This document shows, piece by piece, positions 16,768-26,050 of a stretch of 63,397 nt of DNA. Positions within the stretch are counted from its first letter, which is position 1, and the number at the start of each line of letters is the position of its first letter. Both the position numbers and the translations under genes were made by a program. Location of the stretch: positions 1 through 63,397 of the forward strand of contig CANSSG010000015.1 of NCBI GenBank assembly GCA_947649615.1, read 5' to 3'. The notes below the pieces were generated by a model. The model did no database searches. It had not been told where the DNA came from and saw only the letters and a program-made list of their open reading frames with translations. The stretch is from an uncultured Clostridia bacterium. Lineage in GTDB: Bacteria; Bacillota; Clostridia; Oscillospirales; Oscillospiraceae.

Positions 16768-17395
16768 GCCGCCCGGCCTCCCATTTTTTCAGAAAGCTCA
16801 TCCGGTGGATGGGGCTTGGCCCGTATTGGGCCAACATGGCATAGTGGAGTTTCGTGCCATACCCCTTGTGTTGGTCAAAGCAGTACTGGGGATATTTTTC
16901 CGCCATTTCTTCCATGTACCGGTCCCTGCTGACCTTCGCCAGGATGGACGCGGCGGCGATGCTGGCGCTGCGCCCATCGCCGCCCACGACGGTCTCATGG
17001 GGCGTCGTAATAGCAAAGGACTGCCCCCGGTCCCGGTTGCCGTCGATCAGGGCGTAGTCCGGCTGGACGGCCAGCGCGTCAATCGCAAGCTGCATCGCCT
17101 TGATCCGCGCGCTAAGGATATCGGTCGCGTCGATTTCCCCGGCAGTGACAAATGCCACCGCCCAATCCACCGCCTGCTCCTGGATTTGGCTGAAGAGCAA
17201 GTCCCGCCGCTTCGGCGTCACCTTTTTGGAATCGTTCAGGTACGGCAGCTCCAACCCTTCCGGCAGGACCACCGCCCCGGCGTACACCGGCCCGGCCAAA
17301 GGCCCCGCCCCCGCTTCATCGCAGCCGCAGACCACGGCGAAGCCCTTCTCATGGGAGATGCGTTCCAGTTCCCACATTGGCAGCGTCTTATGCAT
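16760..17395 (-). CDS. rnhB: Ribonuclease HII
   Basis: RNase HII removes ribonucleotides and RNA primers from DNA. The 211-residue product has the metal-binding residues in CGCDEAGAGPLAG (residues 24-36), ALIDGNRD and the SIAAASILAKVSRDRYM block. I place the start at 17395 (MHKTLPMWELE), where GGAGG lies 6 nt upstream; the inner ATG at 17377 has no ribosome site. It overlaps the rbgA stop by 8 bp. Confidence 0.93.
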   Translation of the reverse strand: MHKTLPMWELERISHEKGFAVVCGCDEAGAGPLAGPVYAGAVVLPEGLELPYLNDSKKVTPKRRDLLFSQIQEQAVDWAVAFVTAGEIDATDILSARIKAMQLAIDALAVQPDYALIDGNRDRGQSFAITTPHETVVGGDGRSASIAAASILAKVSRDRYMEEMAEKYPQYCFDQHKGYGTKLHYAMLAQYGPSPIHRMSFLKKWEAGRRG

Positions 17396-18272
17396 TCCGC
17401 TCCTCCAAATCCTCCGGCAGCTCCAAGGTAAACCGGCCCAGCTTCCCGCCCCGGAATTCGTCCAGGAGGATGCGCGCCATGCGCCCGGTATCAATCTCGC
17501 CGCCCCGGAGGACAAACCCCCGCTTACGCCCCGTCTCCATCAGCAGTTCGTAACCGGATTCTCCCTCCCGGACCTCCACCTTATACCGGTCCAGCAGGGA
17601 TTGGGGGTAATATTTTCCTAAATAAGCTATCAACTGGGAAGCAAGTTCCTCCAAGTCCATGATTTCATCCCTGACCGCGCCGGTGCAGGCCAGCCGGAAG
17701 CCCACCGCCGGGTCCTCAAACTTAGGCCACAGCATCCCCGGCGTATCCAGCAGTTCCAGGCTTTGGTCTACCGGCACCCATTGCTTGGCCCTCGTGACGC
17801 CGGGGCGGTCCTCAGCCTTAGCGGTTTTACGCCGTGCCGTTTGATTGATAAAAGTAGATTTCCCCACATTGGGGATGCCCAGAATCATCACCCGCAGCAT
17901 CCGCCCGGCCTGGCCTTTTTCCGCATAGGCGGCAATTTTGTCCGCCAGCAGCGCCCGCACGGCGGCGGGGAACTGCTTGGTCCCCTGCCCCTGCTTGGCG
18001 TTGGCTTCCAGGACGGCGAATCCCCGGCCGCGAAAATACGCCGCCCATTTCTTAGTTGCGGCAGGGTCGGCCAGGTCTACCCGGTTAAGGACCACCAGCC
18101 TGGGCTTCTCCCTGGTCAATTCCTCCACATCCGGATTGCGGCTGGACAGCGGCGCCCGGGCGTCCAGGATCTCACAGACCGCGTCCATATGCTTAAGCTG
18201 CTCTGCAATCATCCGCCGGGTTTTCGTCATATGGCCGGGGTACCATTGGATATTCATTGCGCTGTTTTCCAT
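17388..18272 (-). CDS. rbgA: Ribosome biogenesis GTPase RbgA/YlqF
   Basis: RbgA is a circularly permuted GTPase needed for late 50S assembly. In the 294-residue product the motifs appear in permuted order: NRVD (G4) near residue 61, then GIPNVGKST (G1) near 130, then DTPGM (G3), followed by a C-terminal RNA-binding domain. N-terminal QWYPGHM is characteristic. It sits 11 bp after lepB and overlaps rnhB, so lepB-rbgA-rnhB-yraN-thrC look like one transcript. Confidence 0.94.
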   Translation of the reverse strand: MENSAMNIQWYPGHMTKTRRMIAEQLKHMDAVCEILDARAPLSSRNPDVEELTREKPRLVVLNRVDLADPAATKKWAAYFRGRGFAVLEANAKQGQGTKQFPAAVRALLADKIAAYAEKGQAGRMLRVMILGIPNVGKSTFINQTARRKTAKAEDRPGVTRAKQWVPVDQSLELLDTPGMLWPKFEDPAVGFRLACTGAVRDEIMDLEELASQLIAYLGKYYPQSLLDRYKVEVREGESGYELLMETGRKRGFVLRGGEIDTGRMARILLDEFRGGKLGRFTLELPEDLEERNA

Positions 18273-18283
18273 AGCGGCCCCCG

Positions 18284-18910
18284 TCAGTGCAGCATGCCCA
18301 AGCGGCTCCAGTCGGCCCGGCCGGTATCCGGCGTCCTGCCTGGAATCAGCAGGAAGACAGCCTTGCCCTGAAGATAGCCCTCCTTCACCGGCCCGAGACG
18401 GCTGTCCCTGCTGTCGCTGCTATGGTTGCGGTTGTCGCCCATAACGAACACCTCGTCCTCCGCCAGGGTAATGGGGAATTCCATCCCTGCGGCGCTCCAG
18501 GTCGGCTCTTTGGCGTACGGCTCATCCACGGCCACGCCGTCCACGTAGACGACGCCCTCATAAAAGTCAATATCCACGCTCTGCCCCCCTACGGCGACAA
18601 TTCGCTTAACCAGCGTCTCATTGAGGGGGGTCTCGGCGTTGAAATCATTAATGACCACCACGTCCCCAGCCTTGAAGTCGCAGAACATAGCGTTAAGCAC
18701 CAGCAGTTCATCCCCGGTATAGAGGGTGTCCTGCATAGACGGGCCGTTGACGCTGATGAGCCGTACGCCGAACGTAAACAGCAGGACGACGCCCACCACG
18801 GCAGTCACCAACGCCTGCGCCCAGCAATAGAGGACGCTTTCCGTAGATTCCGGCTCCTTCGGTTTTTTCTGTGATGCAGCAGGCTTCCAGCCCATATTTT
18901 CTTCCTCCAT
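18284..18910 (-). CDS. lepB: Signal peptidase I
   Basis: Cleaves signal peptides of exported proteins at the outer face of the membrane. The 208-residue product has a cytoplasmic tail, one membrane helix at about 31-48, the catalytic serine in GPSMQDTL (Ser58) and the general-base lysine in LVKRIVAVGG (Lys102), plus the GDNRNHSSDSR box. ATG at 18910 follows AAAGGAG. It is the first gene of the lepB-rbgA-rnhB string. Confidence 0.95.
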   Translation of the reverse strand: MEEENMGWKPAASQKKPKEPESTESVLYCWAQALVTAVVGVVLLFTFGVRLISVNGPSMQDTLYTGDELLVLNAMFCDFKAGDVVVINDFNAETPLNETLVKRIVAVGGQSVDIDFYEGVVYVDGVAVDEPYAKEPTWSAAGMEFPITLAEDEVFVMGDNRNHSSDSRDSRLGPVKEGYLQGKAVFLLIPGRTPDTGRADWSRLGMLH

Positions 18911-18959
18911 GGCAGTAATCTCCTTTGCAATCCATCGTTGCCGTTTTCCTCTCCGGTAT

Positions 18960-18988
18960 AGCATAGCACAGATTAAAATAAATTACAA
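18960..18988 (-). promoter_or_regulatory. Promoter of lepB
   Basis: TTGTAA, 17 bp, TATGCT on the minus strand, about 45 nt before the ATG. The remaining 18989-19149 stretch shows nothing I recognise. Confidence 0.45.
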
Positions 18989-19149
18989 CAAATTTACTGT
19001 GAAACTTCCTGGGGCCGTATGCCGCCCTTATTCTCTCCCAATGCCGGTTGAAACCTTGCGCAGGGGGTTGGTTCCATCTGTCACATGCCGGCGGCCATGC
19101 GCATAGAGTGTCTCGTATGCAGCGGCGGGAAGGTCTGTTTTTTCCGGCA

Positions 19150-19192
19150 TAGCGGGACGCCCGCCGGTTTTGCCGGCGGGCGTCCCGCTATA
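19150..19192. repeat. 19-bp perfect hairpin before the glycosyltransferase gene
   Basis: Arms 19150-19168 and 19174-19192 are perfectly complementary with a 5-nt loop (TTTTG). It lies 25 bp before the ATG at 19218, almost touching the ribosome site at 19201. There is no T-run after it on either strand. Confidence 0.75.
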
Positions 19193-19217
19193 TCAACCCC
19201 AAAGGAGGCTCTATCTT

Positions 19218-20306
19218 ATGGTGAGCGTCAGCCTGTGCATGATTGTACGAAACGAGGAGGATGTATTGGCGCGGTGCCTGGACAGCGCGGCGTATCTGGT
19301 GGATGAGATAATCATTGTGGACACCGGCTCCACCGACCGCACACGGGAAATCGCCGCCCGCTTTACCAGCCAAATCTTTGACTTCCCCTGGCAGGATGAC
19401 TTTTCCGCCGCCCGGAACGAGTCCTTTTCCCACGCCACAATGGACTACTGCCTGTGGCTGGACGCGGACGACGTATTTCTGGAAGCGGACCAGAGGGCGT
19501 TCCTGGCTTTGAAGGCGTCTTTGGACCCTGATGTATCGGTGGTCATGGCGCCTTACCACACCGGCTTTGACGAGGGGGGCCGGGTAACCTTCTCCTATTA
19601 CCGGGAACGGCTCATCCGGAACCGGGCCGGTATGAAGTGGGCGGGGTCCGTCCATGAGGCGGTCACGCCGGTGGGGAAGGTCGTTTATTCGGAATTTGCC
19701 GTCACCCACCGGAAAACCAAGCCCTCCGACCCGGACCGGAACCTGCGGATCTACCAGGCGCAGCTGGCAGCGGGAAAGGCGCTGGAGCCGCGCCAGCAGT
19801 TCTACTATGGCCGGGAGCTGTATTACCACCGCCGCTGGGAGGAGGCGCTGGCGGTCTTTGAGGGGTTTTTAAGGGAGGGCCGGGGCTGGGTGGAGAACAA
19901 TATTGACGCCTGCCGCCAATGCGCCTACTGCCAGAAGGCGTTAGGCCGTGAACAGGCGGCATTGGAATCGCTGTTCCGCACCTTCGCCTACGACCAGCCC
20001 CGGGCCGAGGTCTGCTGTGAAATCGGCCTCTGGTTTTTCCAGCGGGAGGAGTTCCGGCAGGCCGCCTATTGGTACGCCCTGGCCCTGACCTGCGCCCGGG
20101 ACGACCGCAGGGGCGGCTTCGTCTCACCGGACTGCTACGGCTACCTGCCGTGCATTCAGATGTGCGTTTGCTACAGCCGCCTGGGCGATTTGAAAAGGGC
20201 GGAAGCGTTCAACGAGCTGGCCGCCTTCTTCAAGCCGGATTCTCCGGCGGTCCGCCACAACCGCGCCGTCTTTCAGGCCCCGCCGGAGCAGGCGGCCGAA
20301 AGCTGA
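19218..20306 (+). CDS. Family 2 glycosyltransferase with TPR-like C-terminus
   Basis: A 362-residue protein. The N-terminal GT-A domain (about 1-230) shows SLCMIVRNEEDVLARCL, VDTGSTDRT and the metal-binding WLDADD. The C-terminal part is built of helical repeats (YYHRRWEEALAVFEGFL, CAYCQKALGREQAALESL) typical of the SunS-like GT2 plus TPR proteins. ATG at 19218 with AAAGGAGG upstream is chosen over an ATG at 19170 that lies inside the hairpin. It is a single gene, convergent with ptsI (10 bp between stops). Acceptor unknown; peptide or surface glycosylation is possible. Confidence 0.85.
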   Translation: MVSVSLCMIVRNEEDVLARCLDSAAYLVDEIIIVDTGSTDRTREIAARFTSQIFDFPWQDDFSAARNESFSHATMDYCLWLDADDVFLEADQRAFLALKASLDPDVSVVMAPYHTGFDEGGRVTFSYYRERLIRNRAGMKWAGSVHEAVTPVGKVVYSEFAVTHRKTKPSDPDRNLRIYQAQLAAGKALEPRQQFYYGRELYYHRRWEEALAVFEGFLREGRGWVENNIDACRQCAYCQKALGREQAALESLFRTFAYDQPRAEVCCEIGLWFFQREEFRQAAYWYALALTCARDDRRGGFVSPDCYGYLPCIQMCVCYSRLGDLKRAEAFNELAAFFKPDSPAVRHNRAVFQAPPEQAAES

Positions 20307-20316
20307 GCGAGTCCTG

Positions 20317-22053
20317 TCACGCAGGGGGCGCCTGCCCACGGGAGGTTTCCACGGCGGCCCTGAGGCAGCCCTCTGCACCGGCGGCGGTAGACTGCTCCAA
20401 CGCCTTCCTGGCCAGCTTATCCGCCTCGCATCCCTGCCAGCGGCTAACACAGGCGCGGGTGGACAGCACCGAAGCCGTGCTGACGGAGAACTCGTCCAGC
20501 CCCCAGGCTATGAGCAGGGGGATCACCGCCGGGTCTGCCGCCGCTTCGCCGCACATGCCCACGGGAATGCCCGCTTCCTTAGCGGCGGCAATCACATGCC
20601 GGATGGCGCGCAGCACCGCAGGCTGGAAGACGGAATAGAGGTTCTCCACCTGGGCGTTGCCCCGGTCCGCCGCCATGGTGTATTGGATCAGGTCGTTGGT
20701 GCCGATGGAGAAAAAGCCGCATTCTTTGGCCAGCAGGCCGGCAATCAGCGCAGCAGACGGCGTCTCAATCATCACTCCCATGACCATGTCCTTGTCATAG
20801 GGGCGCTGTTCCGCCTCCAATTCCGCCTTGCATGCATCCAGCAGCGCCCGCGCCGCGCGGACTTCCTCCACACAGGAAACCATGGGGAGCATAATGCGAA
20901 TATTTTTCCCCTCCGCCCCCGCCCGGAGCAAGGCCCGGAGCTGCACCTTGTAAAGTTCCGGGCGGGCCAGGCAGTATCGAATCGCCCGGCAGCCTAAAAA
21001 CGGGTTTTCCTCCGCTTCCATATCCAGGCAGGCCGCAGCCTTGTCCCCGCCCACGTCCAGGGTGCGGATCACGACGTCCCGGCCCGCCATGATGCGGGCG
21101 GCTTCGCGATATGCTTCATACTGCTCGGCCTCGCCCGGGGGATTGGCGCGGTTCATGAACATAAATTCCGTACGGAACAAGCCGATGCCCTCCGCCCCGG
21201 CGTGAAGGGCGGCCCTCGCTTCGGCTGCGGAGCCGACGTTGGCGCAGAGGCGGTAGCGCCGGCCATCCGCGTCCACGGTGGGGCGGTCCCGATAGCCCGC
21301 CAGCAAAGCCCGCTGGGCATGGAAGGCTTCCTGCCGCCTGCGGTATTCGCTGCGGGTCCCCTCGTCCGGATGGAGGATGACCGCGCCGTTCCCGCCGTCT
21401 ACAATCAGCCTGTCGCCGTCCTTGATGAACGCCAAGGCTTTCGGTATACTGAGGACGGCGGGCAGTCCCAACGCCCGGGCCAAGATGGCGGAATGGCTGG
21501 TCCACCCCCCGGTCTCGGTGAGGATAGCGGCTGTATTTTCTTTGTCCAGCCCAACGGTCATGGACGGCGTCAGGTCCCGGGCGACCAGGACGCTCCCTGA
21601 AGCCAGTTGGGACAAATCCGGCTCCTCCGCCCCCAGGAGGATGGCCAGCAGGCGGCGGCGCATATCCCGGACGTCGGCAGAACGCTGGCGCATCGCTTCG
21701 TCTGCAACGCCGGCGAACATGCCGGCATACATCGTGCATACGCCGTCTGCCGCCGCCTCGGCGCAGGCGCCGCCCTCTATGGCTTCCTCCATTTGCGCGC
21801 GCATATACGGGTCCGCCAGCATGGCGGCCTGGCCGGTAAGGATCTCCGCTTCCTTTTCGCCCACCCGCTCCCTGATTTCCGCAGCCATAGCGGCGGTACG
21901 GCGCGCGAAGGCGGCAATCCCCGCCTGAAGGCGCGCCTTTTCCGCCTCCCTGCCGGAGTAGGGTATATGGGAATAATCCAGATTTATCTCACGCAGGCAG
22001 ACGGCCCGGCCCAGGCCTATGCCGTCCGACGCGGCAATTCCCCGCAGGATCAT
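20317..22053 (-). CDS. ptsI: PTS enzyme I (phosphoenolpyruvate-protein phosphotransferase)
   Basis: Transfers phosphate from PEP to HPr in the sugar phosphotransferase system. The 578-residue product has the HPr-binding N-terminal domain, the phosphorylated histidine in GGWTSHSAILAR near residue 186, and the C-terminal PEP-binding barrel (GIGLFRTEFMF, MLPMVSCVEEV, GMCGEAAADP). It follows ptsH by 60 bp on the same strand. No sugar-specific permease is nearby. Confidence 0.95.
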   Translation of the reverse strand: MILRGIAASDGIGLGRAVCLREINLDYSHIPYSGREAEKARLQAGIAAFARRTAAMAAEIRERVGEKEAEILTGQAAMLADPYMRAQMEEAIEGGACAEAAADGVCTMYAGMFAGVADEAMRQRSADVRDMRRRLLAILLGAEEPDLSQLASGSVLVARDLTPSMTVGLDKENTAAILTETGGWTSHSAILARALGLPAVLSIPKALAFIKDGDRLIVDGGNGAVILHPDEGTRSEYRRRQEAFHAQRALLAGYRDRPTVDADGRRYRLCANVGSAAEARAALHAGAEGIGLFRTEFMFMNRANPPGEAEQYEAYREAARIMAGRDVVIRTLDVGGDKAAACLDMEAEENPFLGCRAIRYCLARPELYKVQLRALLRAGAEGKNIRIMLPMVSCVEEVRAARALLDACKAELEAEQRPYDKDMVMGVMIETPSAALIAGLLAKECGFFSIGTNDLIQYTMAADRGNAQVENLYSVFQPAVLRAIRHVIAAAKEAGIPVGMCGEAAADPAVIPLLIAWGLDEFSVSTASVLSTRACVSRWQGCEADKLARKALEQSTAAGAEGCLRAAVETSRGQAPPA

Positions 22054-22113
22054 GGTGCAATCCCTCCTTTTACCCGGCGGCCCAAAGGCTCCACCGGAGC
22101 GTATGCCAATTTC

Positions 22114-22380
22114 TCACATGTCGTCCAGGCCGGATTCTATCAGTTCCAGCGCCTTCCTGAGGGCTTCTTCCTCCTGGGGTCCGCTGCACTGGATTTCTAT
22201 TTCTGCGCCCTGCTTGATGCAGGCGAGCATCAGGCTCATGATGGATTTGGCGTCGGCGGATTTCCCCTTGGAAAGGACGCGCACATCGCAATCCATTTCC
22301 TTCATAGCGGAGACAAAAATTTGCGCGGGGCGCATATGTAGCCCCTGGGGGTTGATGACCTTCGTTTTTGCGGATACCAC
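22114..22380 (-). CDS. ptsH: HPr phosphocarrier protein
   Basis: Small PTS phosphocarrier of 88 residues. With the GTG start at 22380 the active histidine in NPQGLHMRPA is His15 and the regulatory serine in AKSIMSL is Ser46, the standard HPr numbering. This is why I prefer it to the GTG at 22389. Ser46 suggests HPr kinase/CcpA control of carbon catabolism. An AAAGGAA site precedes it. The -35/-10 candidate upstream (TTGACG, 15 bp, TATAAA) is poorly spaced. Confidence 0.92.
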   Translation of the reverse strand: MVSAKTKVINPQGLHMRPAQIFVSAMKEMDCDVRVLSKGKSADAKSIMSLMLACIKQGAEIEIQCSGPQEEEALRKALELIESGLDDM

Positions 22381-22456
22381 AGTAAGCACTTCCTTTCAAA
22401 TGGAATGGTTTATAGGCCCGCCCAGACGGCGTCAACCGCCTGTGAATACAGGTTCT

Positions 22457-22505
22457 AAAACGCCGCAGCCCGGCGCGGCACCTCGTGTCGCGCCAGCCTG
22501 CGGCG
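22457..22505 (-). terminator. Terminator of ackA
   Basis: CGCCGCAG (22505-22498 on the minus strand) pairs with CTGCGGCG (22468-22461), with an inner GGCGCG/CGCGCC stem, then TTTTAG. It lies about 30 bp after the ackA stop. Confidence 0.75.
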
Positions 22506-22533
22506 GAACGCCTATTGGCGGATGGCTTGTGAA

Positions 22534-23721
22534 TTACTTGCAGAGGGCGGCGGTATCCATAGCGATCATCAGTTCCTCATTGGTGGGGATCACGAAGACC
22601 TTGACCTTGGAATCCGCGGCGGAGACGTCCACTTCCTTGCCCCGGACGTTGTTCTTTTCCGCGTCCATCTTGACGCCCATGTACTCCATGCCCTCGCAGA
22701 TCTTATAGCGCAGCTCGCAGGAGTTCTCGCCAATCCCGGCGGTAAAGACGATGGCGTCCACGCCGCCCATGGCGTTGGCGTACGCGCCGATAAACTTCTT
22801 GACCTCGTAAATGAACTTCTCCAGCGCCAGGGCGGCCCGCTCGTTGCCCTTGGCGGAAGCGTCCTCCAGGTCGCGGAAGTCGGAGCTGACGCCGGAAATG
22901 CCCAGTACGCCGGACTTCTTGTTGAGGATGTTCAGCATTTCCTTGATATCGTAGCCATAGCGGCCCATCAGGTATTCCAGAATCGTAGCGTCCACGTCGC
23001 CGGAGCGGGTACCCATGGGGAACCCGGCCAAAGGCCCAAGGCCCATGGTGGTATCCACGCACTTGCCGTCCACCACGGCGGACAGGGAGGAGCCGTTGCC
23101 CAGGTGGCAGCAGATCACCTTGCTGTGCGCGGGGTTGCCCAGCATGTCGGCGGCCCGGGCGGAGACATAGCGGTGGCTGGTGCCATGGAAGCCGTAGCGG
23201 CGCACGTCGTCCTTCTCATAGTACTCGTAAGGGATGGCGTAAATGTAGGCCTTGGGGGGCATGGTCATGTGGAAAGCGGTGTCGAACACGGCCACCTGGG
23301 GCGTCTTGGGCATAATTTTCTGGCAGGCTTCGATGCCCATGAGGTTGGCGGGGTTGTGGAGGGGTCCCAGGGGGATGCATTTTTTAATGGCCTCGATGCA
23401 CTTGTCGTCGATGATGCAGCTCTCGGTGAAGGCCATACCGCCATGGAGGACGCGGTGGCCCACGGCGGCGATTTCATCGGTGGAGGAAATCACGCCCTTA
23501 ACGGGGTCCACCATGATATCCAGCACGGACTGGATGGCCTCGGCGTGGGTGGGCATAGGGATCTCCTGCTTCACATCCTCCCGGCCGGGGACCTTGTGGG
23601 TCAGCCGCCCGTCGATGCCGATGCGCTCACACAGGCCCTTGGCGAACACCTGGCCCCCCTCGGACTCCATGAACTGGTACTTCAGGGAAGAGCTGCCCGC
23701 ATTGATGATTAGAATTTTCAT
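22534..23721 (-). CDS. ackA: Acetate kinase
   Basis: Makes ATP and acetate from acetyl phosphate. The 395-residue product starts MKILIINAGSSSLKYQ and has the conserved HRVLHGG, GFHGTSHRYVS, HLGNGSS and FTAGIGENS motifs, with family-typical length. It is divergent from tmcAL, as in many Firmicutes, and has a clear promoter at 23823-23851. It would work with the PFOR encoded at the left edge. Confidence 0.97.
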   Translation of the reverse strand: MKILIINAGSSSLKYQFMESEGGQVFAKGLCERIGIDGRLTHKVPGREDVKQEIPMPTHAEAIQSVLDIMVDPVKGVISSTDEIAAVGHRVLHGGMAFTESCIIDDKCIEAIKKCIPLGPLHNPANLMGIEACQKIMPKTPQVAVFDTAFHMTMPPKAYIYAIPYEYYEKDDVRRYGFHGTSHRYVSARAADMLGNPAHSKVICCHLGNGSSLSAVVDGKCVDTTMGLGPLAGFPMGTRSGDVDATILEYLMGRYGYDIKEMLNILNKKSGVLGISGVSSDFRDLEDASAKGNERAALALEKFIYEVKKFIGAYANAMGGVDAIVFTAGIGENSCELRYKICEGMEYMGVKMDAEKNNVRGKEVDVSAADSKVKVFVIPTNEELMIAMDTAALCK

Positions 23722-23822
23722 CCGTCAAATTCTCCTTCTATTGTTATTGTTTTGTTATTTTTTGTTTCCGGCCTGTCTCTTGCATTTCCGGCCCGAGACG
23801 GCTAGAATAGATACCATCCCAT

Positions 23823-23851
23823 ATTGTAGACTATTTACGCCGGTTAGACAA
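23823..23851 (-). promoter_or_regulatory. Promoter of ackA
   Basis: TTGTCT, 17 bp, TACAAT on the minus strand, giving a leader of about 95 nt. Confidence 0.6.
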
Positions 23852-23907
23852 CCATTTTTTCGTAAGTTTTTCCAAAATTTTTTTCAACGCTTAAAAAGGA
23901 GATTTCC

Positions 23908-25104
23908 ATGGCAGTTGCAGGCGTCATTGCGGAATACAACCCCTTCCACAAGGGCCATGGGTGGCAGCTCACCCGGCTCCGCAGCGTCCTGGGGTCCGAT
24001 ACCGCCGTGGTGGCCTGCATGAGCGGGAACTTCGTCCAGCGGGGCAGCTTCGCCATCATGAACGCACACGCCCGTGCAGAGGCCGCCCTCCACGGCGGCG
24101 TGGACTTGGTACTGGAGCTGCCCACCCCCTGGGCCGCCGCCGGAGCGGAGCGTTTTGCCCAGGGCGGCGCGGCGGTGCTGGCCGCCACAGGGGTGGTCAC
24201 CCACCTGGCCTTCGGCTGCGAGTGCGCCGCTCTGGAACCATTGCGGCAGGCGGCGGAGAGCCTGGAGGACCCGGCGTATCCCGCCGGGCTGCGGCGGTTT
24301 TTAGGCGAAGGCATGACCTTTGCCGCCGCCCGCCAAGCCGCCGTCCGTACGCTGGCGGGGGATGCGGCGGACTGCCTGTCCCAGCCCAACAACCTCCTGG
24401 CGGTCGAGTATCTCCGCGCCCTGAAATCCCTGGGGCGTCCTATCATCCCCCTGGCCCTCCCCCGCGTTGGTGCGGCCCACGACAGCGAAGCGGCAGGCCC
24501 TTACCCCTCCGCCTCAGCCATCCGGCGGATGCTGCTGGAGGGAGATGGCTGGCAAAACGTCCTGCCGCCGCCCACCGCCGCCATTGTTTCCCGGGAAATC
24601 CAGGCCGGGCGCGCCCCGGTACAGATGGAAAACTGCCAGCGGGCGCTGCTGTTCCAGCTCCGCCGGATGTCAGAGGCGGATTTCCTGCCCTACGACGGCG
24701 GAAACGAGGGCCTATACCGCCGTTTTTACGCCGCGGTCCACGCCGGGCGTACCCTTGACGGGATTCTCGCCCTTGCCAAAACCAAGCGGTATCCCCTCTC
24801 CCGCCTGCGCCGGATGCTGCTGCAAAGCTGCCTGGGCGTCCCCCAAGCCGCCCAGGGGGAGACGCCGCCCTATCTGCGTGTGCTGGCCGCCAACGAACGG
24901 GGCCGTGCGCTGCTGGGGCAGATGCGGAAAACGGCGGCCCTGCCGGTGATCACCAAGCCCGGCCACATCCGCCGTCTCAGTAAAGAAGCCCAGCGGGTTT
25001 TCGACCAGGAAGCCCGCTGCGGAGACCTATACGCGCTGGCCTACCCCGACCTGGGGCAGGCCGTGCCGGAGCGGGGCTACACCGTTTCCCCGGTGATGCT
25101 GTAG
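23908..25104 (+). CDS. tmcAL: tRNA(Met) cytidine acetate ligase (TmcAL/YlbM family)
   Basis: TmcAL makes N4-acetylcytidine at the wobble base of elongator tRNA-Met using acetate and ATP. The 398-residue product has the nucleotidyltransferase-like HxGH-type motif in AEYNPFHKGH (residues 8-17), the MSGNFVQRG loop and GVDLVLELP. ATG at 23908 follows AAAAAGGAG. It stands back to back with ackA, which links it to acetate supply. The lipoprotein gene follows after 25 bp and may be co-transcribed. Confidence 0.9.
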   Translation: MAVAGVIAEYNPFHKGHGWQLTRLRSVLGSDTAVVACMSGNFVQRGSFAIMNAHARAEAALHGGVDLVLELPTPWAAAGAERFAQGGAAVLAATGVVTHLAFGCECAALEPLRQAAESLEDPAYPAGLRRFLGEGMTFAAARQAAVRTLAGDAADCLSQPNNLLAVEYLRALKSLGRPIIPLALPRVGAAHDSEAAGPYPSASAIRRMLLEGDGWQNVLPPPTAAIVSREIQAGRAPVQMENCQRALLFQLRRMSEADFLPYDGGNEGLYRRFYAAVHAGRTLDGILALAKTKRYPLSRLRRMLLQSCLGVPQAAQGETPPYLRVLAANERGRALLGQMRKTAALPVITKPGHIRRLSKEAQRVFDQEARCGDLYALAYPDLGQAVPERGYTVSPVML

Positions 25105-25129
25105 CCCTTTGGAAAAGGAGAAGAAGGAC

Positions 25130-25972
25130 ATGAAACGACATATATTATTATGCGCATCCGTACTCTTGCTGCTGACCGCCTGTGCGGGAATGGCCGCATC
25201 CGACCCCGTCCCTCCCGCCGCCCCGCCGGAAGCCCCGGCAGCGGATGCGTATGAGAAACCGGAATACGAGGTTCTTCCCTTTGTCTCCGGCAATCAATTC
25301 CTGTCGGAGGACGGGGAACAGGAGGTCATCGCCGTATACAGCTACCAGGCCATCCTGCTGTCGTTAACCAACGAAGGCGCCCTTTCCCCGGCGGACGGGG
25401 AAGCGGCGGCGCGGAACATAGAAGCCTTCAACAGCAAGATGCAGTCCATCAGCGCGGATTTGACAGAGCAGGGCAAGGCGATGGCGGCGGACGCGGCGGA
25501 GGTTTACGCGGAATTCGGTACGCTGCCTTCGGAGTACGAAGACAGCGCGGACATAGGCGCGGACTTTTGCGGAGACATCGTATCCGTCTATCTGCACCGC
25601 AGCACCTACACTGGCGGCGCGCATCCCAACCGCTATACCGCCAGCTATCTTTTTGACCTGGCCGCAGGGCAGTTCATCTACCCCACCCAGCTTGCGGAGG
25701 ACCCGGAAGCCTTCCACGCCGGTGCGGCGGAAGCGCTGCTGGCCCAGGCGGAAGCCCATCCCGCCCACGACTCCTTCTGGCAGGATTACACGGACATCAT
25801 CGCCCGCTGGAACGAGGCTGCGGTACATTTCACCGGCGAAGGCATGACGGTGTGCTATTCTCCCTACGAGCTTGCGCCCTACAGCGCCGGCGAGGTCGAA
25901 CTGGCCCTCACCTGGGACCAGCTCCGCCCCCTGCTGGGGGAAACCGGCATGGCCCGCCTGGGGCAGGAATAG
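25130..25972 (+). CDS. Lipoprotein with DUF4163/DUF3298-like domains
   Basis: A 280-residue secreted lipoprotein: signal peptide with lipobox LLTAC, a Pro/Ala-rich linker, then a domain with SVYLHRSTYTGGAHPN and YLFDLAAGQFIYPTQL. These phrases are typical of DUF3298 and DUF4163 proteins such as the extracellular part of RsiV. Function unknown; binding of peptidoglycan or lysozyme-like ligands is only a family hint. I start it at ATG 25130 (MKRHILLC), which gives a proper signal peptide; an ATG at 25109 would add a charged leader. Confidence 0.8.
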   Translation: MKRHILLCASVLLLLTACAGMAASDPVPPAAPPEAPAADAYEKPEYEVLPFVSGNQFLSEDGEQEVIAVYSYQAILLSLTNEGALSPADGEAAARNIEAFNSKMQSISADLTEQGKAMAADAAEVYAEFGTLPSEYEDSADIGADFCGDIVSVYLHRSTYTGGAHPNRYTASYLFDLAAGQFIYPTQLAEDPEAFHAGAAEALLAQAEAHPAHDSFWQDYTDIIARWNEAAVHFTGEGMTVCYSPYELAPYSAGEVELALTWDQLRPLLGETGMARLGQE

Positions 25973-25990
25973 CGGAACGACATAATAAAA

Positions 25991-26026
25991 GGGGTCCTGC
26001 CGCATTGACGGCAGGACCCCTGGCCA
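25991..26026. terminator. Shared terminator between the lipoprotein gene and upp
   Basis: A perfect 12-bp stem (25991-26002 with 26009-26020). On the minus strand it is followed by TTTTATT, so it mainly suits upp; on the plus strand ATTTTC follows after 6 nt. Confidence 0.75.
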
Positions 26027-26050
26027 TTTTCTGAAAAAACCTTTCCCGTT

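Noticed and set aside
22522-23712. Long open frame antisense to acetate kinase
   Set aside because: Gly/His/Val-rich translation typical of a mirrored coding frame; ackA on the other strand is certain.
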